Origin: Clostridiales bacterium UBA6330
GTDB taxonomy: Bacteria; Bacillota; Clostridia; Oscillospirales; CAG-272
Direction: 5' to 3'
Length of the DNA stretch: 10,034 nucleotides
NCBI GenBank assembly: GCA_002438075.1
Contig: DJSQ01000160.1
Location: forward strand, 1-10,034
Shown: one piece after another, positions 1 through 6,225 of the stretch
Position numbering within the stretch: the stretch's first letter is position 1
How the letters are laid out: every line of letters starts with the position of its first letter
Translations under genes and position numbers: made by a program
The notes under the pieces: generated by a model
What the model saw: the letters and a program-made list of their open reading frames with translations, nothing else
The model's database searches: none
Told to the model about the DNA's origin: nothing

Positions 1-757
1 AAAAATCCTTGAGCAGAATCGGACCGTATTCGGGGTTGAGCGAGAGGAGCCTGTCCCCGCCGAACACCTTGAAAAAGCCCGAGCCGTCGAGGAGGAAAAT
101 GCCCAGTTCGCCAATCTCCACACCGTCCGCATTCCGAACCAGCAGAATATCGCCGTCGTGGTATTTCGGCTCCATACTGTTCCCGCTGATACGAAGCGCA
201 TAGTCCGCATCGGCGGTCTTTTCGTTCCCGGGGATACTGATCTTCTCGCTTCTCGCGTCATCCAGATAGACACCGACCCCTGCGGAAACGGGCAGCTCGT
301 ACAGCCGAATGGAGCGCTTGCCCTTAATCAGCCGCTCGCCCGCAAACCGCCCAACGGACCTCTGCGGGACCTGCGGGCGCAGGACCTTCGCGGGCACGGG
401 AACGGCGGCAGGTGCCGATTCGGTCCCCAGCACGCGCTCCCGCTCCTTTGCGATAACGACCCCCGCAACGGACTTTCCCCAGCTGTCCAGCTGACGGTAC
501 ATTTCCACCAGAGAAATTTCCTCGGGCTCCAGCGTATAATTATTGGTATTGTCGGGCGCGCCCGTTACGATGTATTCCACCGAGCAGTCCAGCGCCGAGC
601 AAATTGCTACAATATTAGATAGCTTCGGGGATTCGTTCATGCCCGCAAGCAGCTTGCTCAGGGTCCCCAGCGGAACGCCCGACAGCTCGGACAGGCGCTC
701 GTTGGTCAGCTTCTTCCTGTTTTTCATCAGCTTGATTCGGTCGATATAGGTTTCCAT
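1..757 (-). CDS. XRE-family repressor with S24 (LexA-like) peptidase domain, C-terminus cut by window edge
   Basis: Reading the minus strand from 757 gives at least 252 codons that run off base 1. Residues about 5-65 form a Cro/C1-type helix-turn-helix (NRKKLTNERLSELSGVPLGT, then SKLLAG). A linker rich in Pro, Ala and Val follows. Residues about 153-252 are an S24 peptidase: Ala159-Gly160 in PVSAGVGVYLDD is the likely self-cleavage bond, Ser194 in RISGNSMEPKYHDGDILL the nucleophile and Lys230 in GFFKVFGG the general base. The ending SLNPEYGPILL is typical of the fold, so only a few residues should be missing. GGAGG on the minus strand sits 6 nt before the ATG at 757; a second ATG directly upstream (760) is too close. 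The family represses target genes until RecA-stimulated or other stress-triggered cleavage. The HTH is not the winged LexA type, so this is probably a phage-repressor-like or HdiR-like regulator and not LexA itself. Its likely target is the divergent gene at 928. Confidence 0.9.
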   Translation of the reverse strand, partial: METYIDRIKLMKNRKKLTNERLSELSGVPLGTLSKLLAGMNESPKLSNIVAICSALDCSVEYIVTGAPDNTNNYTLEPEEISLVEMYRQLDSWGKSVAGVVIAKERERVLGTESAPAAVPVPAKVLRPQVPQRSVGRFAGERLIKGKRSIRLYELPVSAGVGVYLDDARSEKISIPGNEKTADADYALRISGNSMEPKYHDGDILLVRNADGVEIGELGIFLLDGSGFFKVFGGDRLLSLNPEYGPILLKDF

Positions 758-787
758 CATCCGCCTCCGTATTCCGATTTCGATACT

Positions 788-816
788 ATTATACCACATA
801 AAATTCGGTTTGTAAA
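788..816 (-). promoter_or_regulatory. Sigma-A promoter of the S24 repressor gene
   Basis: On the minus strand TTTACA (plus 811-816) is followed by a 17-bp spacer and TATAAT (plus 788-793), preceded by TGG as an extended -10. Transcription would start near 781, about 25 nt before the ATG at 757. The fit to the consensus is seen directly; activity is inferred. Confidence 0.85.
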
Positions 817-820
817 GGGG

Positions 821-852
821 TTTCGGAAAAATATTTTCTTTTTTTGGAAAAA
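821..852. promoter_or_regulatory. Candidate operator: two direct repeats between divergent promoters
   Basis: TTTCGGAAAAA (821-831) and TTTTGGAAAAA (842-852) agree at 10 of 11 positions and lie 21 bp apart, two helical turns, between the -35 boxes of the two divergent promoters (811-816 and 857-862). A 10-bp palindrome, AAAATATTTT (828-837), overlaps the first copy. A protein bound here would sit next to both -35 boxes, as expected for the S24 repressor. There is no clear Bacillus-type LexA box (GAAC-N4-GTTC). Assignment as an operator is inference, and the tract is AT-rich, so chance similarity is possible. Confidence 0.4.
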
Positions 853-856
853 CCTC

Positions 857-885
857 TTGACAAGCGCGGCACGATGTGTTATAAT
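857..885 (+). promoter_or_regulatory. Perfect-consensus sigma-A promoter of the 141-aa membrane protein gene
   Basis: TTGACA (857-862), 17-bp spacer, TATAAT (880-885), with TGT before the -10 as an extended -10 element. Both hexamers and the spacing match the consensus exactly. Transcription would start near 892, giving a leader of about 36 nt. A promoter this strong usually needs a repressor, which fits the adjacent S24 regulator. Confidence 0.92.
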
Positions 886-927
886 AGCATCACAGAATTC
901 CACAAACGGATTCAGGAGGACCGATTC

Positions 928-1353
928 ATGAACAGAGAATGTGTCGATTTCGCAAATACTTATTCCAATAACGGAATATACGAGGCATTTTATGCCGAAC
1001 TCGGAAAACCGCGCCAAAGCCGCCTTTTGGGGCTTCGTGCGCGGTTGGTCGGACTGCTTCGTGCTGTGGTTGCCTTCCTGTGCGCCGCACGGGTTCGCCG
1101 TGTGGCACGGGTCGGCTGCGTAACGGTTGCCCTGCTGGGTGCGGTCGGAGCGGCGGGCGCATTGGAGACGGGAAAGCTTTCCCCCGTAGCCTGTCTGCTT
1201 CTCGCGGCAGGCTTTCTGGCAGTCGCCTATCTCGCCCTGAGACCCGCACGTCGCAGAGCACACGCAAAGGACCGTGCGGAAAGCCGAGCGTCAAGCGCCA
1301 CTGCGACCGCCGATGAGGTCCGCGAGCGCCTTGCCGACGCGGGTTGCCGCTGA
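928..1353 (+). CDS. Small membrane protein of unknown function, divergent from the S24 repressor
   Basis: I do not recognise this 141-residue protein. The ATG at 928 has AGGAGG at 914-919 (8-nt spacing) and a perfect promoter upstream, so it is very likely expressed; in-frame ATGs further upstream lie before or inside the promoter and are rejected. The N-terminus (about residues 1-30) is polar with several Tyr and Asn. Hydrophobic stretches follow at about 38-55, 60-79 and 85-105, interrupted by Arg-rich turns, suggesting two or three membrane spans. The last 35 residues are highly charged and rich in Ala, Arg and Glu. The last 63 bp overlap the end of spoIIP on the other strand. By position it resembles small SOS-induced membrane proteins that sit divergent to lexA, such as the division inhibitor YneA, but it has no LysM domain and I see no sequence match. 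Function: unknown, possibly repressor-controlled stress response. Confidence 0.75.
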   Translation: MNRECVDFANTYSNNGIYEAFYAELGKPRQSRLLGLRARLVGLLRAVVAFLCAARVRRVARVGCVTVALLGAVGAAGALETGKLSPVACLLLAAGFLAVAYLALRPARRRAHAKDRAESRASSATATADEVRERLADAGCR

Positions 1354-2328
1354 AACCGCCTCCGATACGGTATTCCCTGCCGACCCGATTTCAAGCAACA
1401 GCGAATGCGGGGCAAGCTCCTGATTATAGGAGGCATTGCGCAGAGAAACCGCACGGCAGGTTCCCGCGCGCTCCCCGTTCAGGCGGTCAAACAGCTGTAA
1501 CGCCATGCCGAGGTTGGAGCGCCATGCGGGGCAATCGGTCCCGTTTCCGTCGGTTCCGACCACTGCCATCACCTGCGCCTCTCCGCTCGCGGAAGCGGTT
1601 CGCAGGCAGGCGCCGTCCGAATCCAGAATTCCGTCCCGATGCAGGTCAATGACATACGCAATGGACGGATAGCGCTCCAGATAGGCACGGATGCAGTCCG
1701 CCGCCGAACGGTAAGCACCGCGCAGGGTCCCGCCCTCTCCGTGCATCGAGGTGCAATGAATCGCGGGAATGCCGTTGCGGTTCAGCTCCTTCGCAAGCGC
1801 TTCCCCAACGGCGACCACCGTCTGTGCGGGGTCATCCGAGTAGATGGAATCTCCAACCGTTCCCGTGAGGTAAGGCGGCGCATCATCGGTGCGGTAGCTC
1901 TCCTGCGCGTGCGTGTGCAGGATGAGAACGACAGGCTGATCGGCGCGAAATTCCTGCTTTTTCTCCGAGAAGAGCGCACGGACCGCCGCAGAATCCACGA
2001 CCTTTGCGGTCTCGTTCCGCAATTCCCCGCCCGAGAGGTCCGCCGAGCGGATTACGGTTGCCCCATCGGGAATCGGCTCCGGTTCGGGCGGCGCGGTCGT
2101 TGACCCGTCCGTGCCGCCGTCCGAGGTTCCGGCGGTCCCCGTTGCTTCGGGCAGACCATCGTTCGTGCCGCGGCGCGGAAGCCATATCCGACTGACGGCA
2201 AAGCCCGCCACCAGAACCGCGGCGCATACCAGAAAAATCAGAAATGCGCGCGTCCCCCTCCCGATGGGAGGCTCCAGTCTCACCCCGTCCTGTGTCGGTG
2301 CGGCAATGCGGTTGCGTTCCTCTTTCAT
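1291..2328 (-). CDS. spoIIP: Stage II sporulation protein P (engulfment peptidoglycan hydrolase)
   Basis: The protein has 345 residues. SpoIIP is a membrane-anchored zinc amidase/endopeptidase that, with SpoIID and SpoIIM, degrades septal peptidoglycan during forespore engulfment in the mother cell. Residues 28-47 form a single membrane anchor, residues about 52-90 a low-complexity Gly/Thr/Pro linker, and residues about 130-340 the catalytic domain. Family motifs visible are VVLILHTHAQESY (His138, His140, Glu143), the run VGEALAKELNRNGIPAIH, YPSIAYVIDLHRDGI (His230-Arg-Asp), YNQELAPHSLLLEIGSAGNT (Glu313). HTHxxES, HRD and the LLEIG-NT block are the SpoIIP signature. I chose the ATG at 2326-2328, preceded by AAGGGGG about 9 nt upstream and leading straight into a normal cytoplasmic tail plus anchor; the frame is open for 43 more codons upstream, but that part overlaps the gpr end and looks like a shadow. 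It lies 64 bp downstream of gpr, the usual order. Its 3' end overlaps the convergent gene at 928. Confidence 0.95.
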   Translation of the reverse strand: MKEERNRIAAPTQDGVRLEPPIGRGTRAFLIFLVCAAVLVAGFAVSRIWLPRRGTNDGLPEATGTAGTSDGGTDGSTTAPPEPEPIPDGATVIRSADLSGGELRNETAKVVDSAAVRALFSEKKQEFRADQPVVLILHTHAQESYRTDDAPPYLTGTVGDSIYSDDPAQTVVAVGEALAKELNRNGIPAIHCTSMHGEGGTLRGAYRSAADCIRAYLERYPSIAYVIDLHRDGILDSDGACLRTASASGEAQVMAVVGTDGNGTDCPAWRSNLGMALQLFDRLNGERAGTCRAVSLRNASYNQELAPHSLLLEIGSAGNTVSEAVSAATRVGKALADLIGGRSGA

Positions 2329-2392
2329 TTTTGTGTTCCCCCTTCCGAGCGTTTCACAACAGCCTATGCGAACGCATCGGAAAACAGAACCG

Positions 2393-3292
2393 TCAAAACA
2401 GCATTTCGCCGACAAATGCCTCCGAGATGGCATCGGCAAGAAGCCCCGAAACCGCATCGGAGATCAGGTCGCTTTCCTTCGGAGACACGAAAAAGGACTT
2501 CCCGTTCTCAAGGACGGCTTGCAATTCGTCGCTGACCTCCTCGATATGCGCCTCCTTCAGCGCGTCCCAGACCAGCGTGGACGAATTCACAACGGTCGGA
2601 ACCCCGAGCGCGATGACGGGAACCCCGAGCGTTTCCGAGGTGATGGCAGTCCGATGATTCCCCACACCCGAGCCGGGGACAATGCCGCTGTCGGATATCT
2701 GAACCGTGGAAGCCAGCCGCGAACAGCTTCTTGCCGCGAGCGCATCCACCACGACCACGAGGTTCGGACGGACCGAGCGGACCGCGCCGCGAAGCAACTC
2801 CAGCGTTTCGATGCCCGTTTGTCCGAGAACGCCCGGGGAAAGCGCGGACAGTGCCGAACAGCCGAGCGCCCGAAACAGCGCCGATTCGTGCTCCTGCAAA
2901 TGTCGGGTCGCGGTCAGGCGGTCCACCGTCCCGGGGCCCACCGCGTCGGCGGTCAGCTTGGCATTTCCGAGCCCCGCAACGAAAACGCCCAGCCCGACCC
3001 CGGGCAAGCGCCCCGTCAGCGAGCAGGTCATGCCGCGCAATTCGCCCGCAAGCAGATGCGCAACCTCCCCCGCCCGTTCGCGGTCAAAACGGTGAATCTG
3101 ACCGCAATCCACGGTGATATAGGTCCCGATCGGCTTTCCGAGCACCACTGCCGCCTCGGAGGATGTGACCCGCACGCGGTGCACCGTGCACCCCGCCGAG
3201 CGCCGCGTTGTCTGCTCCACGCCGCGCAGTCTGTCCCCTGCCGCCGAGCAGCTTTCCATTGCAAGGTCCGTTCTTGCATATGCTTCTGTCAT
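2393..3292 (-). CDS. gpr: Germination protease, degrades small acid-soluble spore proteins
   Basis: The protein has 299 residues. Gpr is made as a zymogen in the forespore, self-processes, and in germination cleaves the DNA-protecting SASPs. Family motifs run through the whole length: YARTDLAME near the N-terminus (around the self-processing site), VFVAGLGNAKLTADAVGP with Asp116, TATRHL (127-132), PGVLGQTGIETLELLRG, LVVVVDALAARS with Asp183, QISDSGIVPGSGVGNHR, and TLGVPVIALGVPTVV. The two Asp match those proposed for this unusual aspartic-type peptidase. Length is a little short of Bacillus Gpr (about 370), as is common in Clostridia. Start: the ATG at 3290-3292 has GGGGAGG 7 nt upstream; the in-frame ATG at 3325 has GGCAGG touching it, which is too close. 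Starting at 3292 leaves a short propeptide, as in relatives. Probably co-transcribed with spoIIP, and preceded by a sigma-G-like promoter. Confidence 0.95.
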   Translation of the reverse strand: MTEAYARTDLAMESCSAAGDRLRGVEQTTRRSAGCTVHRVRVTSSEAAVVLGKPIGTYITVDCGQIHRFDRERAGEVAHLLAGELRGMTCSLTGRLPGVGLGVFVAGLGNAKLTADAVGPGTVDRLTATRHLQEHESALFRALGCSALSALSPGVLGQTGIETLELLRGAVRSVRPNLVVVVDALAARSCSRLASTVQISDSGIVPGSGVGNHRTAITSETLGVPVIALGVPTVVNSSTLVWDALKEAHIEEVSDELQAVLENGKSFFVSPKESDLISDAVSGLLADAISEAFVGEMLF

Positions 3293-3335
3293 TCCGAATC
3301 CTCCCCTTGTCTCCTTGTTCTGCATCCTGCCTTTT

Positions 3336-3365
3336 TAATCTGCCAAGAGAATTAACAAAATATAC
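3336..3365 (-). promoter_or_regulatory. Candidate sigma-G (forespore) promoter of gpr
   Basis: On the minus strand GTATA (plus 3361-3365) fits the sigma-G -35 pattern GHATR. An 18-bp spacer follows, then CAGATTA (plus 3336-3342), which fits the -10 pattern CATWHTA at 6 of 7 positions. Transcription would start near 3329, about 37 nt before the gpr ATG. In Bacillus gpr is read by sigma-F and sigma-G, so forespore control is expected. Short patterns in an AT-rich gap can arise by chance. Confidence 0.5.
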
Positions 3366-3386
3366 ATTAAAAAATTCGGGAAACTA

Positions 3387-3415
3387 TTGAAAATTGGTAG
3401 AAAATGCGGTATAAT
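3387..3415 (+). promoter_or_regulatory. Sigma-A promoter of the substrate-binding lipoprotein gene
   Basis: TTGAAA (3387-3392), 17-bp spacer, TATAAT (3410-3415), preceded by TGCGG. The start site would be near 3422, giving a leader of about 63 nt. It lies back to back with the gpr promoter region, roughly 22 bp from the gpr -35 element. Confidence 0.85.
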
Positions 3416-3428
3416 ATAAGAAGTATTC

Positions 3429-3445
3429 CGACGCTCGGTGCGTCG
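3429..3445 (+). other. Hairpin at the 5' end of the lipoprotein mRNA
   Basis: CGACGC (3429-3434) and GCGTCG (3440-3445) form a perfect 6-bp stem around the loop TCGGT, starting about 7 nt into the predicted transcript. No T-run follows, so it is not a terminator. A stem this close to the 5' end may protect the mRNA from decay; that is inference. Confidence 0.5.
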
Positions 3446-3484
3446 CGGAGGATTTTCTTTATTTGAGGAGGTTTTTTCCACACT

Positions 3485-6061
3485 ATGGCAAAACGGATTT
3501 TATCTATCGTGCTTTGCGTCATTCTGCTTGCGGGAACCCTTGTCGGGTGCAAAAGCAAAACGGTCGCAAAAGACGCAGGCGGCTACATCACAATGTATCT
3601 GACCGACGAAATCTACGACTTTGACCCCGCAAACGCGTACTACAACAGCAATCTTTCCGATGTGCTGAGCCTGATGTACGCCACACTCTTCCGTCTGACC
3701 GATTCGGGCAAGGTGGAAAACTACCTCGTGAAAAGCTATAAGATTTTCGAGAACGAGGAAACCGACGAATACTACATGGAGCTCAAGCTCAAGGACACCT
3801 ACTGGAGCGTTCAGGATACGCTGACCGCCGAGGATGTCGTGTTCGCGTGGAAGCGGCTGGTGAACTCCAAGAACAACTACGAGGCGGCAACGCTTCTTTA
3901 CGACATCAAGAATGCCCGCGCCGTCAAGGAGGGCGATGCCTCCATTGATAACCTCGGCGTTGAGGCGGTGGAGCAATCGGTTGTCCGTGTCACCTTTGAG
4001 GGTCCCACCGATTACGATCGGTTCATCCGAAACCTGACCAGCGTTGCAACCGCGCCGCTTTTGAGCCGTTACGTTTCCGCGAACCCCTACGACTGGGCAA
4101 AGAAGCCCTCCTCGATTGCAACCAGCGGACCGTTCAAGCTCGGTAAAATCAATTACCAGAACGTCAAGGACGAGAACGGAAAAGACATTACGGCAACCGA
4201 TGACAACGCGCTGAACAAGGACGGCACGCTCTCAACGACCAACAACAATAAAAAATGGGATACCAAGTCCCTGCAATATTTCGTTCTGGAGAGAAACAGC
4301 TACTTTGACCGCGACCTCCAGAGAGATGCCGTCAACGCAACGGTAACGCCTTACCGTCTGCTGGTTGACTGCACCAAGACCGACGAGGAGCTGATGACCG
4401 AGTACGAAAACGGCCGTCTGTTCTACATCGGCAATATCCCCTTCTCGCTGAGCGAAAACGAAACCGTGAAGAAGAACGCGGAGGTTACGGACCTGCTCTC
4501 CACCTTCGTATGCTACCTGAACGAAAATGCGCTGATCGGCGGCGAATACCTCTTTGCAAACCCTGCTGTCCGTCAGGCACTTTCGCTGGCGCTGGATCGC
4601 GAGGCAATCGCAAAGTCGGTCGTGTACGCAAGAGCGGCGGACGGTCTGCTCCCCTACGGAACCTTTGAAAAGGGCAACTCGGGCGAGTTCCGCAAGAGCA
4701 AGGATGTCACACTCAAGCTGACCACCACCGCACAGCTGAACGAAGCGCAGCAGCTGCTCTCCGAAGCGGGCATTACCCCGTCGGATTACAGCTTCTCCAT
4801 CAAGGTCGCGGCATACAGCAAGGTTCACACCACCATTGTCGAAGCGGTTGCCGAGGCGTGGAATGAGCTGGGCTTCAAGGTCACGGTTGATCCGATTCAG
4901 CCCATTCAGAACAACGACCTGCTCAAAGAGGACGAGGAAAAGACCGGTCCGACCTCGGATATCTGCGATGATATTTGGGTGGAAGCCATTCAGCGCGGCA
5001 ACTATGAGGTAATCGCACTGGATGCCTGCTCCTTCACCGCCGATGCGTACTCCATGCTCTCCACCTACGCTTACGCATTCTCGGGCAACATCTATGCCGA
5101 CAACACGAGCAACGTGTACGAGTACGAGACGCACGTAACAGGGTATAACAGCGTTGCTTATAATATTTTAATGGAAGCAATTTATTACCTCCCCTACTAT
5201 GCAAAGATTGACAGCCGCGCGGAGGATTCCTATCTGGTCACGCACCTGCAAACCCAGCCTTACGTTGCAATGGCAAGCACCGCAGAGCACAGACTGAATG
5301 CGGCGGCAACCTCGGCGGAAAAGGCAATCAGCGACAATCTGAAGAAGCTGGAAACCCTGAACCCCGATGAAACGAAGGATATTCAGACCCTGATTGACAC
5401 CTACGGCGCGATTATTTCGGCAATCAGCAGTCAGCTGAACGGCACTGCCTCTGCCCTGCTCCCGCTCTCCAACAGCCTGACTGCGGCAAAGGGCGCGGAG
5501 GAAGCAACGACAGCGGCAAAAACGGCGCTGAAGAAGGCGGTGGACGCTGTTACGGAGGCGGAAGCCGAGGCAACGGCGGCAGGCAAGATCAAGATTGCCG
5601 CAAGTGCCAACGCAACGGACCGCGATGCCTACTATGCAGCGTGCAAGAAGGCAATCGAGGCTTATCAGACCGCAATTGCAAGCGAAAAAACTGCTGCGGA
5701 GGCGGCAAAGGCAGTGGCGGACAGCGCAGATCAGATGACACTGAAGGCTGCCATCGAAAAGGTTTATACCGACAATGACATCGACTACACCGTGAAAATC
5801 TCCAAGCAGGAGAAGCTGCGCGCAAAGCTGCTTCACAAAGCGGAAGAGATGCTTCTGACCGATATGCCCATGATTCCGATTGTTTACAATCAGAAGGCAA
5901 CGCTGACAAGCAAATCGCTTTCCAAGGTCCGCTCGTCCTACTACTGCACGGCAGACTTCCAGAAAACGAAGCTGAAGAATGCCGACTCCTATGTGGACGA
6001 AAAGGGCGAGTCCATTTTCAAGGTATTCCCCGATATCTACTGGGATAAAATGGTCGGTTAA
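3485..6061 (+). CDS. Oligopeptide-type ABC transporter substrate-binding lipoprotein with a large Ala-rich helical insertion
   Basis: 858 residues, against about 500-620 for OppA/DppA-type (SBP_bac_5) proteins. Residues 1-21 are a lipoprotein signal peptide and LVGC (Cys22) the lipobox, so the protein is anchored outside the membrane and should hand a peptide-like ligand to a permease. Family features in order: ITMYLTDEIYDFDPANAYY (about 35-53), the TAEDVVFAWKRL block (114-125), SGPFKLG (214-220), ANPAVRQALSLALDRE (358-373) and, near the end, KLLHKAEEMLLTDMPMIPIV (781-800). Between about 575 and 775 lies a stretch dominated by Ala, Thr, Lys and Glu (TTAAKTALKKAVDAVTEAEA and similar), likely long helices or coiled coil, splitting a segment normally only tens of residues long. 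AGGAGG lies at 3466-3471, 13 nt before the ATG, unusually far, yet no closer in-frame start exists. It has its own promoter and terminator, with no permease or ATPase beside it. Ligand: cannot be told. Confidence 0.92.
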   Translation: MAKRILSIVLCVILLAGTLVGCKSKTVAKDAGGYITMYLTDEIYDFDPANAYYNSNLSDVLSLMYATLFRLTDSGKVENYLVKSYKIFENEETDEYYMELKLKDTYWSVQDTLTAEDVVFAWKRLVNSKNNYEAATLLYDIKNARAVKEGDASIDNLGVEAVEQSVVRVTFEGPTDYDRFIRNLTSVATAPLLSRYVSANPYDWAKKPSSIATSGPFKLGKINYQNVKDENGKDITATDDNALNKDGTLSTTNNNKKWDTKSLQYFVLERNSYFDRDLQRDAVNATVTPYRLLVDCTKTDEELMTEYENGRLFYIGNIPFSLSENETVKKNAEVTDLLSTFVCYLNENALIGGEYLFANPAVRQALSLALDREAIAKSVVYARAADGLLPYGTFEKGNSGEFRKSKDVTLKLTTTAQLNEAQQLLSEAGITPSDYSFSIKVAAYSKVHTTIVEAVAEAWNELGFKVTVDPIQPIQNNDLLKEDEEKTGPTSDICDDIWVEAIQRGNYEVIALDACSFTADAYSMLSTYAYAFSGNIYADNTSNVYEYETHVTGYNSVAYNILMEAIYYLPYYAKIDSRAEDSYLVTHLQTQPYVAMASTAEHRLNAAATSAEKAISDNLKKLETLNPDETKDIQTLIDTYGAIISAISSQLNGTASALLPLSNSLTAAKGAEEATTAAKTALKKAVDAVTEAEAEATAAGKIKIAASANATDRDAYYAACKKAIEAYQTAIASEKTAAEAAKAVADSADQMTLKAAIEKVYTDNDIDYTVKISKQEKLRAKLLHKAEEMLLTDMPMIPIVYNQKATLTSKSLSKVRSSYYCTADFQKTKLKNADSYVDEKGESIFKVFPDIYWDKMVG

Positions 6062-6081
6062 GCCGACAGCACGACCCTATC

Positions 6082-6115
6082 GCCCGTCCCGCCGAAAGGC
6101 GGGGCGGGCTTTTTT
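6082..6115 (+). terminator. Rho-independent terminator of the lipoprotein gene
   Basis: A 12-bp stem, GCCCGTCCCGCC (6082-6093) with GGCGGGGCGGGC (6098-6109), has one G-T wobble and a GAAA tetraloop and is followed by six T (6110-6115). It begins 21 nt after the stop codon and separates this unit from the pheST promoter 22 bp further on. Confidence 0.97.
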
Positions 6116-6136
6116 GCGGAAATTTTGCAAAAGGGC

Positions 6137-6165
6137 TTGCAAAAGCAGGAAAACTGTGTTATAAT
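6137..6165 (+). promoter_or_regulatory. Sigma-A promoter of the pheST operon
   Basis: TTGCAA (6137-6142), 17-bp spacer, TATAAT (6160-6165) with the extended -10 TGT. Transcription would start around 6171, at the first hairpin of the leader. The 13 bases around the -10 (TGTGTTATAATAG) are identical to those of the promoter at 857-885. Confidence 0.88.
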
Positions 6166-6170
6166 AGTAA

Positions 6171-6215
6171 CGGGCAAAATCTGCCCGATTGAGCTGTACA
6201 GCTTTACAGTTGTAC
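6171..6215 (+). other. Two extra hairpins at the 5' end of the T-box leader
   Basis: CGGGCA (6171-6176) pairs with TGCCCG (6182-6187). GTACAGCT (6196-6203) pairs with AGTTGTAC (6208-6215) around TTAC, with one G-T wobble. The DNA here also holds the perfect 12-bp palindrome AGCTGTACAGCT (6192-6203). Both lie before Stem I of the T-box and are not part of the standard T-box fold. Their role is unknown; 5'-end protection is possible. Confidence 0.5.
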
Positions 6216-6225
6216 GCTATCAAAA

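Noticed and set aside
757..1263. Minus-strand frames opposite the 141-aa gene, extending through the divergent promoter region
   Set aside because: They cross both divergent promoters, are rich in Cys and Arg, and have no ribosome site or plausible domain. The plus-strand gene has a perfect promoter and AGGAGG.
2329..2457. Upstream extension of spoIIP by 43 residues
   Set aside because: It overlaps the gpr coding region, has no ribosome site at its ATG, and puts a Cys-rich tail before the normal SpoIIP membrane anchor.
3293..3325. Upstream start of gpr at 3325
   Set aside because: The GGCAGG there abuts the ATG, while GGGGAGG lies 7 nt before the ATG at 3292, and the shorter protein has the usual distance to the RTDLA motif.
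2111..3355. A 414-codon open frame on the plus strand opposite gpr and spoIIP
   Set aside because: It is a shadow of two clear sporulation genes, its composition is rich in Arg and Pro as expected for antisense GC-rich frames, and it has no ribosome site.
4232..5134. A 300-codon minus-strand frame inside the lipoprotein gene
   Set aside because: It is antisense to a gene with signal peptide, lipobox and family motifs, and it has no independent support.
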